Of a stretch of DNA of 64,000 nt, positions 1 to 8,227 are shown piece by piece. The first letter of the stretch is position 1; the number at the start of each line of letters is the position of its first letter. The DNA is taken from NCBI GenBank assembly GCA_963707835.1, contig CAVPRI010000001.1, positions 868,001 through 932,000 on the forward strand, read 5' to 3'. Made by a program: the position numbers and the translations under genes. The notes under the pieces were generated by a model, which saw nothing but the letters and a program-made list of their open reading frames with translations, ran no database searches and had not been told where the DNA came from. The stretch comes from Bog-473 sp963707835. GTDB lineage: Bacteria; Actinomycetota; Acidimicrobiia; Acidimicrobiales; RAAP-2.

Positions 1-204
1 CACCGTGACCCCGGCACCCCCGAGCTCGGTCGGCACGTGGGCACCCAGCAGGCCAGACGCCTTCATGGCGGCGACCGCCTCTGAGGGGAAACGGGCGTCC
101 CGGTCGACGTCGTGTGCCCAATGCTCGGCAACCTCGAGCCCGATGCGCTGCGCTTCCTCGGCCATCGTGTCGCCGGCGGTCACCGCCGGCGCCTCAACCG
201 ACAT
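1..204 (-). CDS. Acyl-CoA dehydrogenase-like flavoprotein, N-terminus only (cut by window edge)
   Basis: The 68 visible residues have the acyl-CoA dehydrogenase N-terminal pattern: a helix ending in a basic/acidic stretch, then 'FPSEAVAAMKASGLLG' and 'VPTELGGAGV', the usual loop before the second helix of the N-terminal domain. The ATG (complement of 202-204) lies inside the end of the carrier-protein gene, an 11-base overlap that implies translational coupling. In this context the substrate is probably a carrier-protein-bound acyl or aminoacyl group rather than a free CoA ester. That is an inference from gene order. The FAD-binding and catalytic regions lie outside the window. Confidence 0.8.
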   Translation of the reverse strand, partial: MSVEAPAVTAGDTMAEEAQRIGLEVAEHWAHDVDRDARFPSEAVAAMKASGLLGAHVPTELGGAGVTV

Positions 205-439
205 GTTCGGTTCCGAGTTCAACGAGAGCCTCCCGAATGGCGGCGACGGACGAGAACGTGGACTTGCGGAGCATCTGGTCCGGAAACTCGACCTCGAGGG
301 CGTCTTCGAGGGCGAGCATCACGGTGACCGTGGCGTGCGAGGTGAGCCCGAGTTGGTAGAGGTCGTCGCCGTCGGCCACCTTCTCGGCTGGCACGGCCAG
401 ACGACCGAACCTGTCCAGCGCTTCCCTGATCGCATCCAC
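194..439 (-). CDS. Stand-alone acyl/aminoacyl carrier protein
   Basis: An 81-residue acidic protein with a carrier-protein fold. The phosphopantetheine serine should be Ser34 in 'LGLTSHATVTVMLALED', followed by the helix-II pattern and 'FPDQMLRKSTFSSVAAI' for helix III. The canonical D-S-L is replaced by T-S-H, which I associate with carrier proteins of the amino acid:[carrier protein] ligase systems found beside acyl-CoA dehydrogenases, not with fatty-acid AcpP. It starts at GTG, four bases after the stop of the ATP-grasp gene, and overlaps the next gene, so the three genes form one operon. The cargo is unknown. Confidence 0.85.
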   Translation of the reverse strand: MDAIREALDRFGRLAVPAEKVADGDDLYQLGLTSHATVTVMLALEDALEVEFPDQMLRKSTFSSVAAIREALVELGTEHVG

Positions 440-442
440 CAG

Positions 443-1729
443 CTAACTCCGCTCGATGTCCGTGTGTTCATGACGAAAGGTGGCCTTCACCGTGCCCAGG
501 ATCTGTTCACGAAGCTCGCGCATGGTGCAGTGATCGGGGGCCGTTCCGAGGACGGCGCAGAAGTATCCATGATTGCCGTGGCGCCAGTCGATGCTGTCGC
601 CCGGTCGGCGGTTCATCACCACGCTCTCGACGCCCGAGATGGCTTGGGTCTCGGCCAGGCCGTCGAGGGTCTCCAGGGCAGATGCCGTGGTCGGGGCCTG
701 GAGGTACAGGAGGAAGGCGACACGATGGCATGGCGCGAGTCCGGCGAGGTCGGGGGCCCGACCGAAGCTGGCCTGCGCGGCGAGATCGAGGAGTGAGTAG
801 CCGCTGGCGAGCTCCAGAATGTCGGACATTCCGCCGCCGAGGCGACCGTTGATCTCGATGATCCTGGGACCGCTCGGAGTCAGTTTCACCTCGGTGTGCA
901 CGGCCCCGTGGTCGATCTCGAGGGCGTTGACCGCCCGCAGGACGAGATCCAGCACCTGTTCGCGCCGCTCCGGGTCGATGTCAGCTGGGGTGAAGAACCC
1001 AGATTCGCGGAAGGGCTCCTCCAGAGGGAAGCGACCGGTGACACCGAGGTGGTGGACCTGGTGGTCGACGATCACGCTCTCGACCGACAGGTAGTCGCCG
1101 TAGACCTGCTGGGACCTGGGTACCCCGTCGGGCAATCTCTCCTCGACAATGAGGTCCATGGGATCGGGACCGTCGAGGACCTCGTCTACGTAAGCGGCCA
1201 GAGAAGCGACGCTGTCCGCCCCGCTGACGTACCGGCTGCCGTTTCCCACTTGGGGCTTGACGATGACCGGAAATCGGACCTTTGGGACGACCGCCGCCCG
1301 TTCGTTGACCGATGCGCCCGCCGGGATCGCCCAGAAGCCGAGATCGTCCACGCCGGCGTCCGCCAATGCCCGACGTTGGGAGACTTTGTTCGTCAGGCGC
1401 TCGGCGACCAGCGGGCTGTAATAGGGCAGTCCCAATTCGTCGGCGATGGCGGCCGTTCGGGTGAGCTGGCTGTCGGCGAATGCCATGATCCCACTGGGTC
1501 GATGTCGGGCGATGGCGGCTGCGGCTTCGGCGGACCCGACGCCGGTCACATCGACCACGGGTCCGAGTCGCTCGAGGATCCGTATCGCCGTCGGGGTGCC
1601 CTCGCCCTGGGAGTCCACGACCCATACAGCGGACCAGTGCCCTTCGGCCGCGGCCGCCAGGCCCATCGGCGACACCGAGAAGGAATCGAAGAGGACGGCT
1701 ACCTTGGGGATGGCGGCAGGGACGGTCAT
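443..1729 (-). CDS. ATP-grasp ligase
   Basis: A 428-residue ATP-grasp enzyme of the carboxylate-amine ligase type. An N-terminal pre-ATP-grasp domain covers about residues 8-110. The ATP-binding lysine region 'VIVKPQVGNGSRYV' is near 156-168, the adenine-contact 'IVEERL' near 194-199, and the metal-ligand segments 'HTEVKLTPSG' and 'IIEINGRLGGG' are near 278-300. Such enzymes activate a carboxylate as acyl phosphate and join it to an amine or thiol. The ATG overlaps the stop of a small upstream ORF (ATGA) and the stop is four bases before the carrier-protein GTG. It may load or extend the carrier-bound group; the substrate is not readable. Confidence 0.85.
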   Translation of the reverse strand: MTVPAAIPKVAVLFDSFSVSPMGLAAAAEGHWSAVWVVDSQGEGTPTAIRILERLGPVVDVTGVGSAEAAAAIARHRPSGIMAFADSQLTRTAAIADELGLPYYSPLVAERLTNKVSQRRALADAGVDDLGFWAIPAGASVNERAAVVPKVRFPVIVKPQVGNGSRYVSGADSVASLAAYVDEVLDGPDPMDLIVEERLPDGVPRSQQVYGDYLSVESVIVDHQVHHLGVTGRFPLEEPFRESGFFTPADIDPERREQVLDLVLRAVNALEIDHGAVHTEVKLTPSGPRIIEINGRLGGGMSDILELASGYSLLDLAAQASFGRAPDLAGLAPCHRVAFLLYLQAPTTASALETLDGLAETQAISGVESVVMNRRPGDSIDWRHGNHGYFCAVLGTAPDHCTMRELREQILGTVKATFRHEHTDIERS

Positions 1730-1932
1730 TGGGTCGAGTCGGAATTGGCGAGAAGTCCGTGGACGTCGGAATCACGCCACCGTTGAATATCTCGGACATT
1801 CGGGAACACGCCTTGAGGGTGCGGGGTGCCGATACCCAGCTCAAAGAGCCCGACTGATGGCTGCGGCGCGGCCATCTTGCCATTCGTAGCAGAGGCACGA
1901 TAATGGGGCCAGGAGTGACCCCAAACGTTCAC
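1726..1932 (-). CDS. Possible small ORF translationally coupled to the ATP-grasp gene
   Basis: A 68-codon reading frame, or about 49 codons from the internal ATG at 'MAAPQPSVGLFELG'. Its TGA stop overlaps the ATP-grasp ATG as ATGA, the same junction used throughout this window by real gene pairs. No family is recognised and there is no signal or membrane segment. It could be a leader peptide, a small substrate or partner of the ligase, or chance. The overlap is the only support. Confidence 0.3.
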   Translation of the reverse strand: MNVWGHSWPHYRASATNGKMAAPQPSVGLFELGIGTPHPQGVFPNVRDIQRWRDSDVHGLLANSDSTQ

Positions 1933-2007
1933 GAAGCGTGCCCCCTCGCTTTACCCGGTGGGCCGGTCTTGTAACCTGTCGCATCGGATCACGCCGTATG
2001 GCAAATC

Positions 2008-3255
2008 ATGGAATCAGCGGAACCCTTGGGGAGGAAATTGACCGCAATCTTGGAGGGTGTCCGCATTGTCGAAGTGGCTGAGCAGACCTTCGTGCCTTCG
2101 GCCGCCGCTTTGTTGTCGGACTACGGGGCTGAGGTCATCAAGATCGAGCACCACGAGCGGGGTGACGCCATGCGAGGACTGGTCTCGGCGGGCATCCTGT
2201 CGACAGAGGGCGATGTCCACCCGCTCATGGAGCATTCGAACCGGGGAAAGAGGAGCCTGGGACTGAACCTGGCCACTGACGAGGGCCGAGACGTCCTGTA
2301 CAAGCTGGCCGCTACCTGCGACGTCTTCTTGCACAACAAGCTTCCAGGTGTTCGCAAGAAGTTGAAGATCGACGTCGACGACGTCCGGCGCCACAACCCC
2401 AGGATCATCTACGTGTCGGGCACGGGTCAGGGCGAGCGTGGCCCCGACGCAGATCGAGGTGCCTACGACTCTCTGGCGTTCTGGTCGCGAACCGGTATTG
2501 CCTACGCGACGACCCGGCCAGAGTACGGCCATCTGGTCGGGCTGCCAGGCCCCGGCTTTGGAGACTCCCTAGGTGGTATGACCATCGCGGGGGGAATCCT
2601 GGGTGCGCTGTTCCATCGGGAGCGAACCGGTGAGGCGCTCACCGTCGACGTGTCTCTGCTCGCTACCGGCATGTGGGCGATGGGCCAGTCGATTGCCCTC
2701 TCGCTCCTCAACAACGTGCCACAGGCGCCGTTGCCGCTCGACATGCTGCACCCCAACCCGCTGGTGGGTCAGTACCTCACGAAGGACCGGCGCTGGTTCG
2801 TCATCTCCAGTCTCCAAGTGGGGAAGTACTGGCCCGAGTTCGTGACCCTCCTCGGCAAGCCCGAGTGGGCAGCTGATCCTCGTTTCGCCGACCTCAAATC
2901 TCTGATGGAACATCGGGCTGAGGCAGTGGCGCTCCTCGACGGTTTCTTCGCCGATCACACGATCCCCGAGATCAAGGAGATGCTCGCCGACTACAGCGGG
3001 CAATGGGCCGTGGCGCAGAATACCCTCGAAGTTGCGGAGGACCCCCAGACGGGCGCCAACGGATATCTGCAGAAGTGCGAGACCGCTTCGGGGTCGCCGT
3101 TCCAGCTTGTCGCCGCTCCGGTACAGTTCGGTGGGGAGGCTGCGCCGGTCCACCGCTCACCAGAGTTCAACGAGCACGGGGACGGCATCCTGGTCGAGCT
3201 CGGCCTCGACGAGGATGCCATCATCGATCTCAAGATCAAGGGCGTCGTCGCCTGA
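2008..3255 (+). CDS. Class III CoA-transferase (CaiB/BaiF family)
   Basis: A 415-residue family III CoA-transferase that would move CoA between a donor acyl-CoA and an organic acid through an aspartyl-CoA anhydride. The N-terminal 'LEGVRIVEVAEQTFVPSAAA' and 'LLSDYGAEVIKIE' are family hallmarks. The likely catalytic Asp186 lies in 'GFGDSLGGMTIAGGILGAL', followed by 'HRERTGEAL'. Length is normal. It stands alone on the plus strand, divergent from the ATP-grasp operon. The ATG at 2008 is almost at the first possible position and has no clear Shine-Dalgarno, so translation may be leaderless. Confidence 0.93.
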   Translation: MESAEPLGRKLTAILEGVRIVEVAEQTFVPSAAALLSDYGAEVIKIEHHERGDAMRGLVSAGILSTEGDVHPLMEHSNRGKRSLGLNLATDEGRDVLYKLAATCDVFLHNKLPGVRKKLKIDVDDVRRHNPRIIYVSGTGQGERGPDADRGAYDSLAFWSRTGIAYATTRPEYGHLVGLPGPGFGDSLGGMTIAGGILGALFHRERTGEALTVDVSLLATGMWAMGQSIALSLLNNVPQAPLPLDMLHPNPLVGQYLTKDRRWFVISSLQVGKYWPEFVTLLGKPEWAADPRFADLKSLMEHRAEAVALLDGFFADHTIPEIKEMLADYSGQWAVAQNTLEVAEDPQTGANGYLQKCETASGSPFQLVAAPVQFGGEAAPVHRSPEFNEHGDGILVELGLDEDAIIDLKIKGVVA

Positions 3256-3378
3256 GTGCAGAGGCAAGGCCGGGCGTCGATGTGAGAGGGACATGGATGG
3301 ACGGAATGTTCATGACCAACTGTGTACGGTCAAGGCCCCACACCCCAGGGCGATGAGCGGTATGCGCCACCGCATTCA

Positions 3379-4270
3379 ATGAACAGGGCGCCAACACTCG
3401 AGTGGTTCGGGACCGCCACCTTCCGGATTCGGACCGACGGCCTGGACCTGTTCTTCGACAGCTACCTGGACCGACTCCCGGGGGTTCCGCCTGTCGGGCT
3501 GTCCACGAGGGAAGTCGGGCGGGCCGACTTCGTCTTCGTGAGCCATGCACATTTCGACCACCTCTGGGGTGCCGACGTCCTAGCCCGACAAACCGGCGCC
3601 GTCGTGGTGTGCTCTCCCGAGTCGGCCCGGTGCCTTCGCGATCTCGATCTGCCCGAGGAGCAGCTGCTCGTGGTGACGGGTGGGGAGACCGTTCACTGCG
3701 AACCCTCCGGCCGGGTCCGCGCCAGGGTCCTACCGGCGTTGCACTCTTGCCTGTTCGCACACAACGACCGTGACACCTCGGTGCCGTGCCTGGGAGACGT
3801 CCGCCTCGAGCGCGCAACATCGACTGCAGAAGGTCGGTGCGTACTTCACGTCGGCTTGCCTCGCACCTGCGCCGGTCGGTCCGGCGCTCCGCACCATGCA
3901 CGATGCATGCTCGTTCCACGACGGCGGCGCTCTGGCCTATCTGCTGACAACGCCACGAGGCTCGGTCCTTGTCAGCGGCAGCGCCGGATATTGGCGGGGG
4001 ATCTTCGACGACCTACGCCCCGATGTGGCCTTGCTGGCCATCAGCGGGCGACCCAACGTGGACGGGGAGCCCTACCAGGGAACGGCGGCAAACTACATGG
4101 TGGATCAGGTTCGCGCGCTCCGTGCGGGTCGCGTGGCCTTCTGTCACCACGATCCTCTGTACCCAGGCCAGCCCTGGGTCGATGTCGGACCAGCCGCTGC
4201 TGCTCTGAGTGTCGCTGGGTCGGCGTACTTCGACATGGAGTACGCGACTCCTCGCCCGTTGTTCGAGTGA
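3379..4270 (+). pseudogene. Metallo-beta-lactamase-fold hydrolase, frameshifted
   Basis: The first reading frame from ATG 3379 encodes an UlaG-like MBL-fold start ('TLEWFGTATFRIRTDG') with the metal motif 'SHAHFDH' (His56, His58, Asp60, His61). Near 3800-3830 the coding signal moves to the next frame, which carries 'SACLAPAPVGPALRTMHDAC', 'SVLVSGSAGYWRGIF' and 'FCHHDPLYPGQPW' to a TGA at 4270. One extra base (or two missing) would join them into a protein of about 296 residues. Either the assembly has an indel or the gene is inactivated. It lies between a CoA-transferase and an amidohydrolase operon, consistent with ester or lactone hydrolysis in the same pathway. Confidence 0.75.
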
Positions 4271-4391
4271 GTCGACGCCTCTGGGGGCGGAATGCCGGTC
4301 GCCTTGCCATCGGTCCAGCCAGCATCGAGTGTCCTGAGGTGGCGCGTACGACGTGCGCTCACTCGGTGCGATTGCCTCACACGGCACAGAT

Positions 4392-4432
4392 GTTCGAGGA
4401 GGTCGAACCGGAGAGATGCTACGCTTTGCGTA
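4392..4432 (+). promoter_or_regulatory. Promoter with two palindromic operators before the 4455 amidohydrolase
   Basis: A perfect inverted repeat GTTCGA-N5-TCGAAC spans 4392-4408, in the -35 region of a TAnnnT-type -10 box (TACGCT, 4420-4425). The -10 is itself inside a second inverted repeat, TACGC-TTT-GCGTA (4420-4432). A Shine-Dalgarno GGGGGAGGAAG then precedes the ATG at 4455. The arrangement fits repression by a TetR-type dimer, but the regulator is unknown. Confidence 0.5.
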
Positions 4433-4454
4433 ACAACTGAGTGGGGGAGGAAGC

Positions 4455-5687
4455 ATGGGGGATGTTCCCTGGATCATCTCGGTTGATGACCACATCGTTG
4501 AGCCGCCTGACGTCTTCCAAGCCCGCCTGCCGGCAAAATTCCGGGAGCAGGGACCCAAGGTGGTCCGACTTCCCTGGCAAGCCGCCGGCGGATTCCGAGC
4601 GCAGGGCATCTCACCGGCCACCAGTGGCCCGGAGACCGACTTCTGGCACGTCGAGGACATTCACCTCGCGATCCCGAAGGTCGAGGTCGCGGCTGGCATG
4701 CCGCCAGAGGAGGTCGTCCATGAACCGATCAGCTTCGAACAGATGCGGCCGGGTTGTTATCGAATCAAGGATCGGCTCCGTGACATGGATGCGGCAAAGA
4801 TTGAACGCTCCCTCTGTTTTCCCAACAGCATGCGATTTGCCGGACAGCTGTTCCTCTGGTTGAAGGACAAAGAGCTGGCCCTGGCATGCGTCCGAGCGTA
4901 CAACGACTTCATCGTCGAAGAATGGGCCGGTGAGAGTGGTGGTCGGCTCATACCCTTGTGCGTCGTCCCCCTCTGGAGCGCCGAACTCGCCGCACAGGAG
5001 GTTCGGCGCAACGCCACGCGAGGGGTTCGTGCAGTCACCTTTACGGAGCTTCCGTCTGTGCTTGACCTTCCGAGCATCCATGACAAGGATGGCTACTGGC
5101 TGCCCTTCATCGAGGCGTGCGATGAGACCGGCACCGTCATCTGCATGCACATCGGATCGTCCTCAACGGTCCCCACCAGTGCGCCGGACGCTCCCAGCTG
5201 CGTCCGAATGACCATGGTCAACTTCAATGCGCAACTCTCTTTTGCCGACTGGGTCTTCTCCGGTCTCTTGGTTCGATATCCCAATCTGAAGCTGGCCTTC
5301 TCGGAGAGCCAGATCGGATGGATGCCATACGTCATGGAGCGCATGGACAGGATCTGGCGTATGGGCAACTCGATTGCTCAAATCGATCCAGCCTTCGTCA
5401 ACGAACCAAGCAGCTACCTCGAGGGTCGGGTATTCGGCTGCTTCTTCGAAGACAGCTACGGAATAGCGAACCGCAATGCGATCGGTGTGAACCAGATCAC
5501 GTTCGAGTCCGACTATCCGCATCAAGACTCGACGTGGCCCCACACGTACGAATACCTCTCGGCAGCGCTCCGCGAGGTCTCAGAAGATGACGCCTTCAGG
5601 ATCGCTCGTGGAAACGCCATTTCGATGCTCGAACTCGATTCCGAACTTCCCAACCGCACGAAGGCGGGGGTAGCAAAAGATGCTTGA
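4455..5687 (+). CDS. ACMSD-type amidohydrolase (amidohydrolase_2 family, D-x-H variant)
   Basis: A 410-residue TIM-barrel metal-dependent hydrolase. The first metal motif is Asp11-Asp-His13 in 'ISVDDHIVEPPDVF', not the usual H-x-H. A middle histidine sits in 'ICMHIGSS' (about 230-235) and the late aspartate in 'FESDYPHQDSTWP' (353-356). Relatives cleave C-C or C-N bonds or decarboxylate cyclic or dienoic acids. It has a strong ribosome site (GGGGGAGGAAG) and overlaps the next hydrolase by eight bases, so the two are co-translated. It is closest in pattern to the 47153 protein, which shares 'ISIDDHLIEPPDVFENH'. The substrate is unknown. Confidence 0.9.
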   Translation: MGDVPWIISVDDHIVEPPDVFQARLPAKFREQGPKVVRLPWQAAGGFRAQGISPATSGPETDFWHVEDIHLAIPKVEVAAGMPPEEVVHEPISFEQMRPGCYRIKDRLRDMDAAKIERSLCFPNSMRFAGQLFLWLKDKELALACVRAYNDFIVEEWAGESGGRLIPLCVVPLWSAELAAQEVRRNATRGVRAVTFTELPSVLDLPSIHDKDGYWLPFIEACDETGTVICMHIGSSSTVPTSAPDAPSCVRMTMVNFNAQLSFADWVFSGLLVRYPNLKLAFSESQIGWMPYVMERMDRIWRMGNSIAQIDPAFVNEPSSYLEGRVFGCFFEDSYGIANRNAIGVNQITFESDYPHQDSTWPHTYEYLSAALREVSEDDAFRIARGNAISMLELDSELPNRTKAGVAKDA

Positions 5688-7392
5688 TGTGCTTCTCCGC
5701 AATGCCCAGATCATTGACGGTACCGGCGCGCCTCGTCGCAATGGTCATGTCGGGATCCGTGAAGGACAGATCGTTGCTATCGGCGACATCGACGAATCAG
5801 CCACTCAGACGATCAACGTCGACGGCGCAATCGTGGCTCCCGGGTTCATCGACATTCACACGCACTACGACGCGCAGGTTCTGTGGGACCCGACCCTCAG
5901 CCCGTCGATCCTGCACGGCGTCACCACAGTGGTCGGAGGCAATTGCGGATTCAGCCTCGCACCGCTGACGACGGACGGTGCGCCGTACCTCATGAGCATG
6001 CTTGCCCGCGTCGAGGGGATGCCACTGTCAGCCCTGGAGTCGGCGCTGGCATGGGATTGGTCCACCACCGCCGACTACTTGGCGCGTGTCGAGGGAACTG
6101 TGGCGCCCAACGTTGGGTTTATGGTGGGTCACACTGCGATCCGGCGGTCTGTCATGGGTGAGGCAGCGAAAGAACGAATCGCCACTCCCGAAGAGATTGC
6201 CGTCATGCAGGACGTCTTGAGAGCCGGACTTGCTGCAGGAGGTTTGGGTTTCTCATCGAGCATCGCCGTGAGCCACAACGATGCTGAAGGCGATCCGGTT
6301 CCCTCGCGCTGCGCCTCGTACGACGAGATTCTGGCGCTTGCGGCCGTCTGTGGAGAATTCGAGGGTACGTGTTTGGAGATGGTTCCCTACGTCGGTGTCG
6401 ATCTGTTTCCCGAGAAGGTCATGGACCTCATGGTCGAAATGACGAGTCGGTCGGCTCGCTCACTCAACTGGAACATCTTGCATGCCCTGGCATCGAACAT
6501 CGATGAGGTCGAAGGGAAGCTCGCTGTCTCTGACCGAGCTCGATCCGCCGGCGGGAAGATCGTCGGGCTCTTGATGCCCATGCCAATCGAGCTGCGACTC
6601 AACTTCCTCAGCGGGTTCGTACTGGACATGCTGCCTGGCTGGGACAAGCTCATGGCGCTCCCTGCCTCCCAGAAGATGACCCTCCTCAGTTCGCCCGAAG
6701 GTCGGGCCGAGATGCGACGGCCTACGGAAGGGACATCCTCGCGCTTCGCCCAGTGGGGGAATTACCTCTTTGCCGAATGCTTTAGTGACAGCACTCGGCG
6801 ATATCAAGGCCGCACGGTGGGGGACATTGCCCGGGAGCAAAAGAAGGACCCGTTCGATGTGCTGGCCGACGCCGTCGTTGCTGACGGATTGAAGACGAGC
6901 TTCGGCTTCGGTGGGATGGGAAAGTCGACGGCGGATTGGGAGGCAGTGGGAAGGACACTGCAAGATCGGCGAATCGTGGTGGGAGCATCTGACGCCGGTG
7001 CGCATCTCGACATGATCGACACGTTTCGCTACACAACAGCGATGTTGGCGAACTGCGTTCGTGAGCACCAACTCATCGACTTGGAGGGCGCGGTCCATCT
7101 GCTGACCCAGGTGCCGGCCCAGCTCCACGGGCTACGTAATCGGGGGGTGCTTCGCGAGGGGAGCTGCGCCGACATCGTCATCTTCGACGAGGAGACGGTG
7201 GGGAGCGCGGCGGTGCATACGCGTACCGATCTTCCCGGGGGAGAGCCGCGTCTCTTCGCCGAGAGCACGGGTGTTCAGTATGTGATCGTCAATGGCCAAC
7301 CGATCGTGGACCATGGAGAGGTGACCCACAATCGCCCCGGCCGAGTGCTGCGTTCGGGTACCGACACGGAAACGGCGCCCCTTTTAGACTGA
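5680..7392 (+). CDS. D-aminoacylase-type amidohydrolase (amidohydrolase_3 family)
   Basis: A 570-residue protein of the N-acyl-D-amino-acid deacylase / dihydroorotase-like superfamily. It has the N-terminal beta-sandwich start 'DVLLRNAQIIDGTGAPRRNG', the H-x-H metal motif 'GFIDIHTHYDAQ' (His60, His62), 'HGVTTVVGGNCGFSLAP', and a late 'GASDAGAHLDMIDTF' carrying the catalytic aspartate. The C-terminal 'GSCADIVIFDEETVG' closes the sandwich. Unlike the seven amidohydrolase_2 paralogs here it keeps the true H-x-H. It likely hydrolyses an amide or cyclic amide linked to the product of the overlapping upstream gene. The terminator at 7387-7417 includes its stop codon. Confidence 0.88.
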   Translation: MLDVLLRNAQIIDGTGAPRRNGHVGIREGQIVAIGDIDESATQTINVDGAIVAPGFIDIHTHYDAQVLWDPTLSPSILHGVTTVVGGNCGFSLAPLTTDGAPYLMSMLARVEGMPLSALESALAWDWSTTADYLARVEGTVAPNVGFMVGHTAIRRSVMGEAAKERIATPEEIAVMQDVLRAGLAAGGLGFSSSIAVSHNDAEGDPVPSRCASYDEILALAAVCGEFEGTCLEMVPYVGVDLFPEKVMDLMVEMTSRSARSLNWNILHALASNIDEVEGKLAVSDRARSAGGKIVGLLMPMPIELRLNFLSGFVLDMLPGWDKLMALPASQKMTLLSSPEGRAEMRRPTEGTSSRFAQWGNYLFAECFSDSTRRYQGRTVGDIAREQKKDPFDVLADAVVADGLKTSFGFGGMGKSTADWEAVGRTLQDRRIVVGASDAGAHLDMIDTFRYTTAMLANCVREHQLIDLEGAVHLLTQVPAQLHGLRNRGVLREGSCADIVIFDEETVGSAAVHTRTDLPGGEPRLFAESTGVQYVIVNGQPIVDHGEVTHNRPGRVLRSGTDTETAPLLD

Positions 7393-7417
7393 TCCGACGC
7401 CGGGCGTAGGATCAGTC
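7387..7417. terminator. Bidirectional hairpin terminator between convergent genes
   Basis: GACTGATCC (7387-7395) pairs perfectly with GGATCAGTC (7409-7417). Inside it ACGCC (7397-7401) pairs with GGCGT (7403-7407). On the minus strand the hairpin is followed by TAAAAGGGG. It contains the stop codons of both flanking genes, so it should end transcription of both operons. Confidence 0.75.
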
Positions 7418-8227
7418 CGGACGAGATGGAGGTGCCCAGTTGGGCTTGCGTCGCTCAGCGAAGGCTTTGGGTCCCTCCGCATTGTCAGGGTGGCGCCACA
7501 TCTCGACGACGTGGTGCCATCCGATCGCGGTGGCGTCGCTCCTGCTCGTCTCGAGCGCATTCCAGATCGCTTGCTTCGTGTGCCGCATGGCGGCCGGTGA
7601 GTTCCTGGCGATCTTCTCCGCGAGTGCCTGGGCGCACTCGTCAAGCTGCTCCGGAGGGTCGACGACCTGGGTGACGAGGCCGAGCCGATAGACATCGTGC
7701 GCGCTGAGCCGCTCATGACTGCCGACGAGTGCCATGCGGAGGACAGCCGTCAGTGGCATCGAGCCCAGCAGGGCCACGGGTTCGAGCCCGGCCGCCTGCC
7801 CGACCGTCACGTGGTTGTCCAGAAACGTCGCGTTGCTCGCCGCGATGGCGATGTCGGCTTCGGCCACGTGATGGAGGCCCGATCCGGCGCAAACCCCGTT
7901 CACAGCCACGATGACAGGTTTCCAGACATCGTTGGACCGGGCGGAGACAGCGGCCGGTGGTCGGCTTCCGTCGGTCAGGCCGCGCAAGCGGTCCTCCATT
8001 CCTCCCCCCGTGGCCGCAACCTCCTTGACGTCGGCCCCGGCGCAGAACCCTCGTCCCCGCCCGGTCATCACGATGACACGGACATCGTCATCGTGGTCGA
8101 GCTCCTTCCAGGCCTCTGGCAGCTCACGGAGCATGGTGACGTTGTGGGCGTTGAGGGAGTCGGGACGGTTGAGAATGAGCCATCCGACGGGGCCCCGCCG
8201 TTCCAGAACCAATGTGTCGTAGTTCAA
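7412..8227 (-). CDS. Enoyl-CoA hydratase/isomerase (crotonase family)
   Basis: A 271-residue crotonase with 'VGWLILNRPDSLNAHN', the first oxyanion-hole segment 'GFCAGADVKEVAA' and the second 'VNGVCAGSGLHHVAEADIA'. The usual second-glycine context 'GxGxxLAxxxD' is slightly altered (GSGLHHVAEAD), so the exact reaction (hydration, isomerisation or other crotonase chemistry) is open. It is the last gene of the six-gene minus-strand operon that starts at 13898. Its ATG overlaps the stop of the acyl-CoA dehydrogenase upstream (ATGA). The stop lies in the terminator hairpin. Confidence 0.92.
   Translation of the reverse strand: MNYDTLVLERRGPVGWLILNRPDSLNAHNVTMLRELPEAWKELDHDDDVRVIVMTGRGRGFCAGADVKEVAATGGGMEDRLRGLTDGSRPPAAVSARSNDVWKPVIVAVNGVCAGSGLHHVAEADIAIAASNATFLDNHVTVGQAAGLEPVALLGSMPLTAVLRMALVGSHERLSAHDVYRLGLVTQVVDPPEQLDECAQALAEKIARNSPAAMRHTKQAIWNALETSRSDATAIGWHHVVEMWRHPDNAEGPKAFAERRKPNWAPPSRPD

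Noticed and set aside
5..1786. Long plus-strand frames (5-796, 896-1786) over the left-edge operon
   Set aside because: They are antisense to recognisable ATP-grasp, carrier-protein and dehydrogenase genes and have no family resemblance; high GC creates such shadows.
1726..1932. Graspetide-type RiPP precursor for the ATP-grasp enzyme
   Set aside because: The ORF lacks the repeated Thr/Ser and acidic core of such peptides, and the ligase pattern and the adjacent carrier protein fit a different chemistry.
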